Positions 32,170 to 42,368 of a stretch of DNA of 64,000 bases are shown here, piece after piece; the stretch's first letter is position 1; every line of letters begins with the position of its first letter. The stretch covers positions 44,799,804 through 44,863,803 of the forward strand of contig CM075860.1 in the NCBI GenBank assembly GCA_037975125.1, read 5' to 3'. This stretch comes from Latrodectus hesperus. Taxonomy: Eukaryota; Arthropoda; Arachnida; Araneae; Theridiidae. The translations under genes were made by a program, and so were the position numbers. Under the pieces are notes generated by a model, which was given only the letters and a program-made list of their open reading frames with translations, made no database searches and had not been told where the DNA came from.

Positions 32170-35100
32170 CTTCCTTTGTTTCTTGGAACTGCCATGGTTT
32201 GCGTTCTCATCATGATGACATCAAGTCCATAATTTCAGCCTACAACCCCGCATGTGTTGCACTTCAGGAAACATTCCTGAAGTCCAGCAATAACATTTCC
32301 ATGCGTGGGTTTAGAAGCTTTAGAAAAGACTGTGGTGACGATGGTGCAGTGTCTGGAGGTGTTTGTATATTAACATCTAATACTTTTCCCAGCACTGCCC
32401 ACCCATTGAATACTACTCTACAGGCTGTTGCTGTGAGAATTCACACATCATGTTTGTTGACAGTCTGTAGTTTGTATTTGCCACCACACGATGTCATCCG
32501 CCAAGAGGAACTCGATGCATTAATAGATCAGCTGCCAACACCATTTCTGTTGTTAGGTGACTTTAACGGCCATAGTTCTTTGTGGGGAAATGTTGATACT
32601 AATTCTCGCGGTCGGCAGATAGAGCGGTTTATTTCAGATAATAGTCTCTGTCTGCTTAATACCGACGAGAAGACATATTTCCATGTACCCACAAGAACGT
32701 TTCATTCTCTCGATCTGGCCATTTGTTCACCATCTCTTCTGCCATTGTTAAATTTAAATGTAGGAAATGATCTGCATAGCAGCGATCATTTTCCTCTCGT
32801 CATCTCCCAGACTGGAGGTAGTAGTGTAAGACAACGCTTACCTACTTACGTGTACAGTCGGGCAGATTGGACGTTATTTACACAATTGGCAGTTGTTGAT
32901 AATGAAATGGTTATGATCGATGATATTGATAATGCCGTATCTAAAGTCACTGAAACAATTATAAATGCAGCTGATGCATCAATACCAAAGTGTTCCTCTA
33001 TACCACACAGGCGTTGCAAACCTTGGTGGAATGATGAATGTCAGAACACCTATAAGAAACAGAGGAAGTTATGGGGGCTCTTCAGAAGATACCCCACAAC
33101 GGAGAATCTTATCGCCTATAAGAGAGCAAAAGCATTAGCTCGCAGAGCTCGTCGTCGAAATCAGAAGGAATCTTGGTCCCGCTATGTATCATCAATAACT
33201 TCTTCCACATCCAGTAAACAGTTGTGGAGAAGAGTGAAAGCAGCCAATGGAATATATAGAGAATTTTCAATTCCTATTTTGAAATCCGGAGCTGCTATAT
33301 ACTCTTCTCCTAAGGACATCGCTAACGTCCTTGGTGAAACCTTTGCTAGCGTCTCAAGCAACGACTCTTATAGTCCTTCGTTCTTAAGGACAAAGAGTCG
33401 TGCTGAGCGAACACCAATTCGTTTCAACCATGGACAAGCCTTGCCTTACAACTGTGAATTTCGGATGTTGGAATTGAAGAGAGCATTACAGCAGGCCCAT
33501 GATACTAGCCCAGGACCAGATGGAATCAGCTATCAAATGCTTCGTCATTTAAGTCCAGATTCCTTGTTGAACATACTTTATCTATTCAATAGGATCTGGA
33601 CTGAAAATAAATTTCCATCACTTTGGAGCGAAGCAATAGTGATTCCAATCCTTAAGGCTGGTAAGGATCCTTCTGTTCCTTCAAGTTATCGACCAATAGC
33701 TCTGACGAGTTGCTTGTGTAAGACTCTCGAACGTATGGTCAATGCCCGCCTCATCTATGTCTTAGAAATAAATAAATATATCCATATCAATCAGAGTGGC
33801 TTCCGTAAAGGAAGGTCCACTCTTGATAATATTACATACCTGGAAACGCAGATCCGCAATGCATTTGTGCGGAGGAATCATCTCGTTTCCATTTTTTTTG
33901 ACATAGAGAAGGCTTATGACCGTACGTCGCGTTATGGAATTCTCCGTAGGATGTACGATTTTGGCTTTAGGGGTAATTTGCCGATATTTATACAAAACTT
34001 TTTACGCTCCCGTGGTTTTAAAGTTCGGATAGGAACATTTTATTCTGATCATTTTAATCAATCTGAGGGTGTACCTCAAGGTTGTATATTGAGTGTCACC
34101 CTTTTTATCCTTCATATTAGCAGCATACTCCATAAATTATCACCTTCTGTATATGGTACATTGTATGTTGATGACTTGCAGATATCTTGTGAAGGGTCTA
34201 ACATGAATTTAATTGAGAGACAATTACAAACATCTGTTAATAAAATTGCTGCATGGTGTGCTGAGAATGGCCATACACTATCTCCTAGCAAGAGCAAATG
34301 TGTCCATTTCTGCAGGAAGACTAGCCTCCACAATGATCCCGTTATTCGTATAAACAACACACCTATACCAGTGGTCAGTGAGGTAAAATTCCTCGGAGTG
34401 ATATTTGACCGTAAATTAACCTTTCTTCCGCATATATTATATCTGCGGAAGAAGTGCGAGCGATCGCTCAATATCCTCAAGGTGCTTTCAAATACATCTT
34501 GGGGTGCTGATCGCACGTCACTCCTCCGAGTTTACCAATCACTAATTTTATCTCGCATAGACTACGGTTGTGTTGTTTATGGATCTGCTAGGTCTTCTGT
34601 TTTACACAGATTGGACACTGTCCATCATTCTGCTCTGAGAATATGTACAGGCGCATTCCGCACATCACCCGTCCAGAGTCTATATGCAATTTGCCAACAA
34701 CTGCCCTTAGACCTGAGACGAATGCAGCAGTCTCTCAATTATTATGCTAAGATCATGTCTGACCCTCATCATCCATCACGTGCCATGATTCCTACATCTG
34801 CCCTTAAAAGACTTTATAATGCTCGTCCAAGGAGCATTCCACCTTTTCTCATTAGAATAAAATCCCATCTCATATTGTCTGACCTGCATGACGTTCGAAT
34901 AACTGCCACAAATCGAACTTCACATCCACCCTGGTATGAGCCACAATGTAGAATAATCAATCCCTTTGCAGAATTCAAAAAATCCGACACATCTCCTATT
35001 GTTTTCCATCAGCTCTATTCTTCTCATCGCTGTCAGTTTGATTCTTATCAACCTATATTTACAGATGGTTCAAAATCTGCAGGACATGTTGGCTGTGGAG

Positions 35101-35846
35101 TTTATATTGATAATATAGCTCTTAGTTACAGCCTTAATATGTCCTGCTCCATCTTCACTGCTGAAGCAACTGCTATACTAAGTGCGCTTCAGTATGTGGG
35201 TAGTAAAGAATCACATAAATTTTGTATTTACACTGACAGCATGAGTGTATTAGAAGCTGTGGAGAATATTAATGTCAACTTTCACCCTGTTGTGTCGGAG
35301 ATTTTTTGCACATTAGACTCTCTGAAGTGCAAGGGATTTGATATTATCATTTGTTGGATCCCAGGACACGTAGGTCTTGATGGTAACGAGAGGGCTGATG
35401 CAGCTGCAAAGTCTGCATCTACTCCACTTCAGCCTTCCGTTCCACTTTGTGATGCGAGAAAAGGTGTGAAAAGTTTTGTACATAAACTTTGGCAGGAATC
35501 ATGGAGAATGCAAGTCAGCAACAAATTGTATGCCATAACTTCATCTCTCATTTCATTTCCAGTTTTAGCTTTACGGAGTGCGGATGTTAAATTAACCCGC
35601 CTTCGTATTGGACACACACGTTTCACTCATAAGCATTTATTCCTAAATGAATTAAAACCTTGGTGTGAAACGTGTGATGAACCATACACTGTGTTTCATA
35701 TTTTAATTTCATGTTCTGATTTTAACCAACATCGTTTTAAATTTTTTAAAACTGATCTTTTAACGATGCGGGATTTGCTGGGCGAACCACCGCATCAAAA
35801 TATTTTTGCTTTTTTAAGAAGCATTGGTTTTATAGATTATATATAA
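32163..35846 (+). CDS. B-family ORF2 polyprotein: endonuclease, RT, RNase H; non-AUG start (B3)
   Basis: The frame opens after TGA at 32160 and reads TITSFVSWNCHGLRSHHDD, continuing for 1215 more codons from the TTG at 32199. Endonuclease: WNCHGLR, LQETFL, LLGDFNGHSSLWG (about 120) and SSDHFPLVI. RT: FFDIEKAYDRTSR, GVPQGCILSVTLF and YVDDLQIS (about 655). RNase H: FTDGSKSAGHVGCG (about 955), TAEATAI, YTDSMSV and NERADAAAKSA. A CETCDEPYTVFHILISC finger follows. No ATG occurs in frame before 32301, which is downstream of the catalytic N and E, so initiation must be non-AUG or depend on ORF1 translation. An ATG with a strong context (GCCATGG, 32194) is out of frame. Confidence 0.88.
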   Translation, partial: TITSFVSWNCHGLRSHHDDIKSIISAYNPACVALQETFLKSSNNISMRGFRSFRKDCGDDGAVSGGVCILTSNTFPSTAHPLNTTLQAVAVRIHTSCLLTVCSLYLPPHDVIRQEELDALIDQLPTPFLLLGDFNGHSSLWGNVDTNSRGRQIERFISDNSLCLLNTDEKTYFHVPTRTFHSLDLAICSPSLLPLLNLNVGNDLHSSDHFPLVISQTGGSSVRQRLPTYVYSRADWTLFTQLAVVDNEMVMIDDIDNAVSKVTETIINAADASIPKCSSIPHRRCKPWWNDECQNTYKKQRKLWGLFRRYPTTENLIAYKRAKALARRARRRNQKESWSRYVSSITSSTSSKQLWRRVKAANGIYREFSIPILKSGAAIYSSPKDIANVLGETFASVSSNDSYSPSFLRTKSRAERTPIRFNHGQALPYNCEFRMLELKRALQQAHDTSPGPDGISYQMLRHLSPDSLLNILYLFNRIWTENKFPSLWSEAIVIPILKAGKDPSVPSSYRPIALTSCLCKTLERMVNARLIYVLEINKYIHINQSGFRKGRSTLDNITYLETQIRNAFVRRNHLVSIFFDIEKAYDRTSRYGILRRMYDFGFRGNLPIFIQNFLRSRGFKVRIGTFYSDHFNQSEGVPQGCILSVTLFILHISSILHKLSPSVYGTLYVDDLQISCEGSNMNLIERQLQTSVNKIAAWCAENGHTLSPSKSKCVHFCRKTSLHNDPVIRINNTPIPVVSEVKFLGVIFDRKLTFLPHILYLRKKCERSLNILKVLSNTSWGADRTSLLRVYQSLILSRIDYGCVVYGSARSSVLHRLDTVHHSALRICTGAFRTSPVQSLYAICQQLPLDLRRMQQSLNYYAKIMSDPHHPSRAMIPTSALKRLYNARPRSIPPFLIRIKSHLILSDLHDVRITATNRTSHPPWYEPQCRIINPFAEFKKSDTSPIVFHQLYSSHRCQFDSYQPIFTDGSKSAGHVGCGVYIDNIALSYSLNMSCSIFTAEATAILSALQYVGSKESHKFCIYTDSMSVLEAVENINVNFHPVVSEIFCTLDSLKCKGFDIIICWIPGHVGLDGNERADAAAKSASTPLQPSVPLCDARKGVKSFVHKLWQESWRMQVSNKLYAITSSLISFPVLALRSADVKLTRLRIGHTRFTHKHLFLNELKPWCETCDEPYTVFHILISCSDFNQHRFKFFKTDLLTMRDLLGEPPHQNIFAFLRSIGFIDYI

Positions 35847-36129
35847 TTTTAAATTAAAGATTTTTAATTATATACATATATCATTTTACAAATTTAGTCT
35901 TCTTTATCTTATATGTTTTAGATATAATTTAACCATTTATATGTTGGGTGTTTGTCTATTTTTTATGTTAATTATCTTATAAATATTACTAATATTTTTA
36001 AAGAAATTTTAAAAGTTGATTGGTTTCAAAAAAAAAAAAATTAAAAATTATAATATAAAAAAAATATTCTGGCGCAGCTTGTCCTTATTTGGACCTTGCG
36101 CCATAAAACTCAACCAACCAACCAACCAA
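35847..36129 (+). other. B3 3' UTR with terminal hairpin and (AACC)n tail
   Basis: AT-rich 3' UTR. The last 65 bases hold GGCGCAGC...GTCC paired with GGACCTTGCGCC, then ATAAAACTC and about five AACC repeats. The same hairpin and tail end every B copy. Confidence 0.8.
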
Positions 36130-36143
36130 CCCCACCTAAGAGG
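36130..36143 (+). repeat. Target-site duplication of B3, right copy
   Basis: CCCCACCTAAGAGG, identical to 30483-30496. Confidence 0.9.
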
Positions 36144-37884
36144 CTGTCCGCAAGGTTCCGTGAGCGGACCAATCCTTTGGAATATCTACTACAACGTAAT
36201 TTCAAATTATGATTGGCCATCACACACAATAATTATAACTTTTGCAGACGATACCCTTTTTCTAATTTCTGGTAATACCAAAGAAAAACTTAAAAACAAT
36301 TGTAATCAAACACTCAAAATTTTCTCTAACCTTTGCGACAACCTCAAATTAAATATTGCCCCACAAAAGTCAAAAATCCTCATATTAGGAAAGAAAACAC
36401 ATACTTTAAAATTTAACCCAAAGATCTCTATTAACAATAAAAGTATCAAACATGTTAAAATTCTAACCTATTTAGGAATCCAAATTGATAACAAACTATC
36501 CTTCTTACCCCATATTAGATCCCTAAAACAAAAAATAGTTCAAACAATACAGAAAATTAAAACGATGTCTAAAATGAATTGGGGCTTAAGGGGAAAAATT
36601 CTAAAAATAATTTATCAAACAATAATTGTAAGACAGATCCTCTATGGTATTCCTTTTTGGATAGAACCATTAACCAAACGAAAAATAAATCAATTACAAT
36701 CAATAGAAAGATTCTTTTTACTACTAATTTCCAAATCATTCAAAACAGCACCTACTGCTGGTCTAGAAGTTTTAACTGGCCTTCCCCCACTTTTTCTTCA
36801 AGCAGAATACGAAGCCAATAAATCCAAAGCCATACAACATGGACTAGAAATTCACCTAGAAAATCTACATATTCCACCTAATGCCTGTGACAGCCACCCA
36901 CATAAGGACTCTACTCATCCGGCTTCTTGGTTCAATGGTAACAACATTTACAATATCCAAAAGAACAACAAAATTCTTCAACTCCCTCCACAAACAACTT
37001 GGAACATCTTCACCGATGGCTCCAAATCAGGTGACAAAATTGGTGCGGCCATGGTAATTTATCAAAATTCAACCTTAATCACTTCTCAAGTTTTTCGTCT
37101 CAACAAATTAAATTCAATATTCCAAGCGGAAGCATATGCAATACAATCAGCAATCAACTATACCCAGGAACACAATCTTCAAGCAGCAACAATATGGACC
37201 GACAGCAATTCTGTTTTAACAGCATTACTAAATCCGCTTCCCAAAAGTAACCAAATTCACCAAATTCAACATTCCTTAAAATTTTTCACCTCCAATCAAA
37301 TTTTCTTATGCTGGACAAAGGCCCATCAGGGCACTACAGGTAATGAAAAAGCAGATGAAAAGGCAAAGGAAGCGGCAAATTTGCCTGAAGAAGAAGCAAT
37401 CTCTCTCCCTTGGTCAAGAGCATCTCTAAAGTTTCAACTCAAACAAATCATCATAAATAAATGGCAAAATTACTGGAATTCATCTACAACAGGTCGAACC
37501 ACATACTCCATTTTTCCCAATGTTTCTTTCAATGTTTGCTACGACTCCCCTCAAATAAATTGTCATCTTACCAACCATGGCCCATTTCCATCATATTATT
37601 TCAAAATTAAAAAAGCAACAACGAACGTTTGTGCCTGCGGCTCCATAGGAAACAACTTTCACCACATTTTAAACTGCCCATTAACCTCTGCATATCATCT
37701 CAAGAAACCTCCAAACCTTTCTGAAATAGACTTTCTAAAATTCATCATAAATTGTCCCCATAGGAAAAAGAAATTGATAGAATTAACAACCTTCCTCTTC
37801 AATCAAGATCTTTCAATTTGCCAATCCCCAAGATCCACGGAAACTCAAGAAGATGATGGAATGTCTGACGATGGTGACTGGTGA
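36144..37884 (+). pseudogene. LINE ORF2 3' fragment: RT palm, RNase H, CCHC (U7)
   Basis: Continues the U7 ORF2 after B3: HLRGCPQGSVSGPILWN, FADDTLFLI, then RNase H (FTDGSKSGDKIGAA, QAEAYA, WTDSNSV, NEKADEKAKEA) and CACGSIGNNFHHILNC. Open to the stop at 37884. The apparent start at 36016 is chimeric, made of B3 tail read in frame (FWRSLSLFGPCAIKLNQPT). Without B3 and the upstream frameshift this would be the C-terminal half of a normal A ORF2. Confidence 0.85.
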
Positions 37885-38119
37885 TGCTGACTGTTGATGG
37901 TGACTGAATAAAACTTTTAAAACTTTCAAATAGATTTGAAAAACTTTATATTACGTTAAAACTATTAAAAGACTTAAAACTCCACTGCAAACTAAAAAAC
38001 TTCTCTTATAATCTTCTTTTTACGTAATTTGTATATATTACTTTTATTATATTCTTTTGTTTAATTTTACTTTTTATACTTTGTTTAAAATAATCTGTCA
38101 TAAAACATATTTGTAACCT

Positions 38120-38175
38120 GAACTGTGATACAGTGGTCTACTGCGTAGACCACTGTAGGCTTCTATAGCCCCACC
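38120..38175 (+). promoter_or_regulatory. Conserved 3' UTR RNA hairpin (U7 copy)
   Basis: GAACTGTGAT; perfectly paired 13-base arms TACAGTGGTCTAC and GTAGACCACTGTA around TGC; AGGCTTCTATAGCCCCACC. Confidence 0.77.
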
Positions 38176-38204
38176 TATGTAAAATCTATTAATAAAAATC
38201 GCTT

Positions 38205-38346
38205 GGTTGCGGTTCTCGGGGGGGGCACTCTTGGGATCTCCTAGGGGTGTGCCTTGCTCTGGTCTGACGATGAGAGGATTTCAACCTGTTAACCTCTGGT
38301 AAAGTTCAGGGTCCTCTCACGTCATTATTTCCCTGTCTAGAGCAAC
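38205..38346 (+). promoter_or_regulatory. A-family 3' terminal structured module (U7 copy)
   Basis: GGTTGCGGTTCTCGGGG to TGTCTAGAGCAAC. GACGATGAGAGGA pairs with TCCTCTCACGTC, and ACCTG with CAGGG. AATAAA precedes it. Confidence 0.77.
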
Positions 38347-38966
38347 AGAACCGTAACTGTCAGCATTGATTGAGGTTGTGTTTTTTACTGCTCCCGGAAA
38401 ATTAAGTGATAATACTGATTTTTAACGAAATTTTAAATTATTTTAATAGAAAAAGATATATTTTTAATGTTTTAACTGAATAGGATTTTAAATAAATATA
38501 AATAATATATATCTTAAATTTTTTACGGAATTTTAAAGTTGGTGAAATTGTATCAACATGGCGGCCAAATTGAGGCGTTTTCTATTTGTGTGAAAATATT
38601 CCTAAACAACGGAAATTGTGTGAAGAAAATAAAATAAATAAATTATCAACGAAAGTGTTTCGTCAAGAGAAAGAAATTGGTGCAATTAGTGAGAGAAATT
38701 TGTGTCTTCAAATTGGAATATTTACCTGTGAGTGTTTTTAGCCCAGCAATAGTGAATATATATTTGTGAACCAAACCTGGATTATATTGTGAAAAACGTA
38801 ATTCTCTCCCTGGACAACAAGGAAAATAAAAGTGATATATAAATGGATTGGTTGGAGATCGGATATACCGAAAAACAAGTAAGCAAAACAGTTGGTGTTT
38901 AATAATAAAAACGCTTAAATATTTAAATAGTATAAGTAATGTGATCAGTTGGAGATTAGAAATTAA
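38347..38966 (+). other. U8 leader, first part (5' UTR), with a YY1/Pho-like ATGGCGGCC
   Basis: Follows the U7 terminus directly. It contains TACTGCTCCCGGAAAATTAA near its start, similar to ACTACAGCTCCCAAATTATT at the start of the U11 leader. ATGGCGGCC at 38558-38566 matches the YY1/Pho core. The last eight bases, GAAATTAA (38959-38966), are duplicated after the E-pair at 42369. That this is LINE leader and not host DNA is inferred from position and these weak similarities. Confidence 0.55.
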
Positions 38967-40160
38967 GGTAAAAGTTACCAGATGGGTACGAGATTGGCGC
39001 GATTTCAAATTTTGGCACCAAGCGCTCTACAGCTCTGTCGCCAACCTAAATTACGTCACTACGCGCGATAAATGTCAACCAATAACGATTGCGTTCGAAC
39101 TTCAGCTTTGAAATCACGCGTTTTTTGAATTCCAAATATTAAAAAGTTGAATATTTCATTACAATTAAATACTGTAGAAGTTTTAAAATTCGAATAAATA
39201 GAAAGGAAGTTTTTATCACTTGATTTTAAATATACCGAGCAATGGCGCCCACCTTAAAAAAACATCAGTGTAGCGCTACCTACTGCAGTGCCAACCGGGC
39301 AGTAAAACTAAATTTCGAACGTTAACAAATTTCACTTTTTGTTTAAACTCGAATTTTAAATATACCGAGCAATGGCGCCCACCTTAAAAAAAACATCAGT
39401 GTAGCGCTACCTACTGCAGTGCCAACCGGGCAGTAAAACTAAATTTCGAACGTTAACAAATTTCAGTTTTTGTTTAAACTCGAATTTTAATATACCGAGC
39501 AATCGCGCCCACCTTAAAAAAACATCAGTGTAGCGCTACCTACTGCAGTGCCAACCGGGCAGTAAAACTAAATTTCGAACGTTAACAAATTTCACTTTTT
39601 GTTTAAACTCGAATTTTAAGTATACCGAGCAATGGCGCCCACCTTAAAAAAAACATCAGTGTAGCGCTACCTACTGCAGTGCCAACCGGGCAGTAAAACT
39701 AAATTTCGAACGTTAACAAATTTCACATTTTGTTTAAACTGGAATTTTAATATACCGAGCAATGGCACCCACATAAAAAAATATCACTACGCGGCACATT
39801 CTAACACTAACATGCAATACACACAACTTAAAAATTCATATACTTACTTTCTTACTACCATCACGCTCTAAATAAAAAAAAAACGTAAGTTCAAAACATT
39901 CTCATCCATAGTTAATTATCGTTAACAACACACAAACTCCAAAATTCGAATATTGAAACTCAATTATTATATATTATTCTAAAATAGTTTCAAAGGTTAC
40001 ATACAAAACGCGCATGTCACGCGATCACGTTACCCAATAAACAAAAAGTAGGTCATACATACGTAATCCGAACCGTTAAACCAGTTTGACGAACTTATCG
40101 CACCACTTTATCGCCTGCTTGGCGCATTTTACCCTTCGTACCCATCTCTTCACTTTAGCG
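38967..40160 (+). mobile_element. Element E copy 1, TIR DNA element with internal 130-bp repeats
   Basis: 1194 bp. The ends form an ungapped imperfect 25-bp inverted repeat (19 of 25 match), including a perfect AGATGGGTACGA. There is no ORF of coding size, so it is non-autonomous. Left flank GAAATTAA; right flank GACTTTTA. The 8-bp flanks match those of E copy 2 in crossed order. I do not recognise the superfamily; 8-bp duplications fit hAT-, P- or MULE-like groups but the termini do not settle it. Confidence 0.75.
39231..39797 (+). repeat. Tandem 130-bp repeats within E copy 1 (about 4.4 units)
   Basis: TATACCGAGCAATGGCGCCC recurs at 39231, 39361, 39491, 39621 and 39751 (the last diverged and partial), a steady 130-bp period. 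Each unit contains TAGCGCTACCTACTGCAGTG and TTCGAACGTTAAC. Confidence 0.92.
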
Positions 40161-41177
40161 GACTTTTATTCTAACATTGATTCCGTTGCAGAAATTTTAA
40201 TAAAAGTGTTTATAAGAAATAGTTAATTTCTATGAAGTTTATGAAACTAAAAATTGCTAAAATAACGCTTAACGAAATTTAGTTTAATCTCAACTAAGTT
40301 TCTATCATAATAATTTAAGTTGTTAAAATACTTGAAATATTTTATTTGAAAGTTTATTTGTGCTTCGTTTTAAATAATCTAAAACAGAATTATATATATG
40401 TTTTATAAAAAAAATCAAATTAATTTTTCTTGTCGTATATCAAACTTTTTAATTTAATAGCCATCAGAAATTAATATGAATATATTCAGATAATAGCATG
40501 ATTCTGTCAGGAAATGCAATTTATTTTAATTGCAGTTTTTTCATTAGGATTATTTTGTTATGACTTTAATCAATGGCAATGTTTGATTCAGTAATTTGGA
40601 GGTGGGATATTTAGTACTCTAATGATATATTCACAGAGTCATGCAGCATAATTCTTAAGGTTAAATATTTATTTAAATTTGAAATTAAAAGTTATTATAA
40701 GGCCCTATATATTTCATGTGTGTGCTTAAGCTCATAAGAACATTACTTATCTGAGCTAGGAATTTTATAATATTAATAACATAAAATATTTCACTTGATC
40801 CTGATTTTGCAATTCTTTAATTTATCGTATCATTTAATCTGTAAAATTTTTCTAATGTCGTGCTAATATTTTTACTAATATTTTTCCTATCTACTCATTT
40901 TACATCGCGCAATAAGATATCTTTTTGCAATGGTTTAGACATTTTTATAATTATTAATTTAAATTTCGTTTTATAAAAAAATTCTAAACAAAAAAGAGAA
41001 AACATTAAAAAAAATATATAATATTGGTGTAAGCAAGGCAAAAGTCTTAAGATTCAAAAGATTGTTTATAATTTAGAAACCTATCAATTTATGAAATTTT
41101 TAAAAATTTAAATCGTACCTGTAGATATTAATTGTAACAAAAGAAATAAAAATTTTATGGGTAATAAATGACTTTTA
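40161..41177. other. Middle segment between the two E copies
   Basis: 1017 bp of AT-rich sequence without an ORF, bounded on both sides by the same 8 bp, GACTTTTA (40161-40168 and 41170-41177). It has no visible similarity to A, B or E. It looks like the former chromosomal or circular surroundings of an E insertion. Confidence 0.75.
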
Positions 41178-42368
41178 GGTAAAAGTTACCAGATGGGTAC
41201 GAGATTGGCGCGATTTCAAATTTTGGCACCAAGCGCTCTACAGCTCTGTCGCCAATCTAAATTACGTCACTACGCGCGATAAATGTCAACCAATAACGAT
41301 CGCGTTCGAACTTCAGCTTTGAAATCACGCGTTTTTTGAATTCCAAATATTAAAAAGTTGAATATTTCATTACAATTAAATACTGTAGAAGTTTTAAAAT
41401 TCGAATAAATAGAAAGGAAGTTTTTATCACTTGATTTTAAATATACCGAGCAATGGCGCCCACCTTAAAAAAACATCAGTGTAGCGCTACCTACTGCAGT
41501 GCCAACCGGGCAGTAAAACTAAATTTCGAACGTTAACAAATTTCACTTTTTGTTTAAACTCGAATTTTAAATATACCGAGCAATGGCGCCCACCTTAAAA
41601 AAACATCAGTGTAATGCTACCTACTGCAGTGCCAACCGGGCAGTAAAACTAAATTTCGAACGTTAACAAATTTCAGTTTTTGTTTAAACTCGAATTTTAA
41701 TATACCGAGCAATCGCGCCCACCTTAAAAAAACATCAGTGTAGCGCTACCTACTGCAGTGCCAACCGGGCAGTAAAACTAAATTTCGAACGTTAACAAAT
41801 TTCACTTTTTGTTTAAACTCGAATTTTAAGTATACCGAGCAATGGCGCCCACCTTAAAAAAACATCAGTGTAGCGCTACCTACTGCAGTGCCAACCGGGC
41901 AGTAAAACTAAATTTCGAACGTTAACAAATTTCACATTTTGTTTAAACTGGAATTTTAATATACCGAGCAATGGCACCCACATAAAAAAATATCACTACG
42001 CGGCACATTCTAACACTAACATGCAATACACACAACTTAAAAATTCATATACTTACTTTCTTACTACCATCACGCTCTAAATAAAAAAAAACGTAAGTTC
42101 AAAACATTCTCATCCATAGTTAATTATCGTTAACAACACACAAACTCCAAAATTCGAATATTGAAACTCAATTATTATATATTATTCTAAAATAGTTTCA
42201 AAGGTTACATACAAAACGCGCATGTCACGCGATCACGTTACCCAATAAACAAAAAGTAGGTCATACATACGTAATCTGAACCGTTAAACCAGTTTGACGA
42301 ACTTATCGCACCACTTTATCGCCTGCTTGGCGCATTTTACCCTTCGTACCCATCTCTTCACTTTAGCG
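41178..42368 (+). mobile_element. Element E copy 2, direct repeat of copy 1
   Basis: 1191 bp and nearly identical to copy 1 (a few single-base changes and poly-A length differences). Left flank GACTTTTA, right flank GAAATTAA. It has the same TIRs, including AGATGGGTACGA and CGTACCCATCT. The close identity implies that the second copy arose recently. Confidence 0.78.
41442..42008 (+). repeat. Tandem 130-bp repeats within E copy 2 (about 4.4 units)
   Basis: Repeat starts at 41442, 41572, 41701, 41831 and 41960. The second unit reads TAATGCTACC where the others have TAGCGCTACC. Confidence 0.92.

Larger units (their letters stand above)
30497..36129 (+). mobile_element. B-family LINE copy B3 (I-like), full length with TSD
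   Basis: 5633 bp, from CCCCTCAGGGGG to an (AACC)n tail, with 14-bp target duplications on both sides. ORF1 and ORF2 are both open. The order is 5' UTR, zinc-knuckle ORF1, then EN-RT-RNase H ORF2, as in I-clade LINEs. It is a good reference copy for the family. Confidence 0.92.
29548..38346 (+). mobile_element. A-family LINE unit U7, interrupted by LINE B3
   Basis: A sequence runs from 29548 (ORF2 linker) to 30496, is interrupted by B3 at 30497-36129, and continues to TGTCTAGAGCAAC at 38334-38346. The two halves join inside the RT motif HLRG/CPQGSVSG. It groups with U2, U8 and U9. The 5' boundary is the junction with B2. Confidence 0.87.

Noticed and set aside
36016..36129. Start of the ORF running into the U7 RT
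   Set aside because: This part is the B3 3' UTR and AACC tail; the real U7 coding sequence resumes after the target duplication.
38646..39008. 120-aa minus-strand ORF in the U8 leader
   Set aside because: It crosses the E boundary and has no recognisable domain or coding signal.
39231..39797. CRISPR array
   Set aside because: The 130-bp repeats are directly adjacent without unique spacers, in a eukaryotic setting.
38967..42368. E copies as LTRs of an LTR retrotransposon
   Set aside because: They are direct repeats with an outer duplication, but E has inverted termini rather than TG...CA ends, the middle has no gag or pol and no primer-binding site that I can see, and the inner 8-bp repeats would be unexplained.
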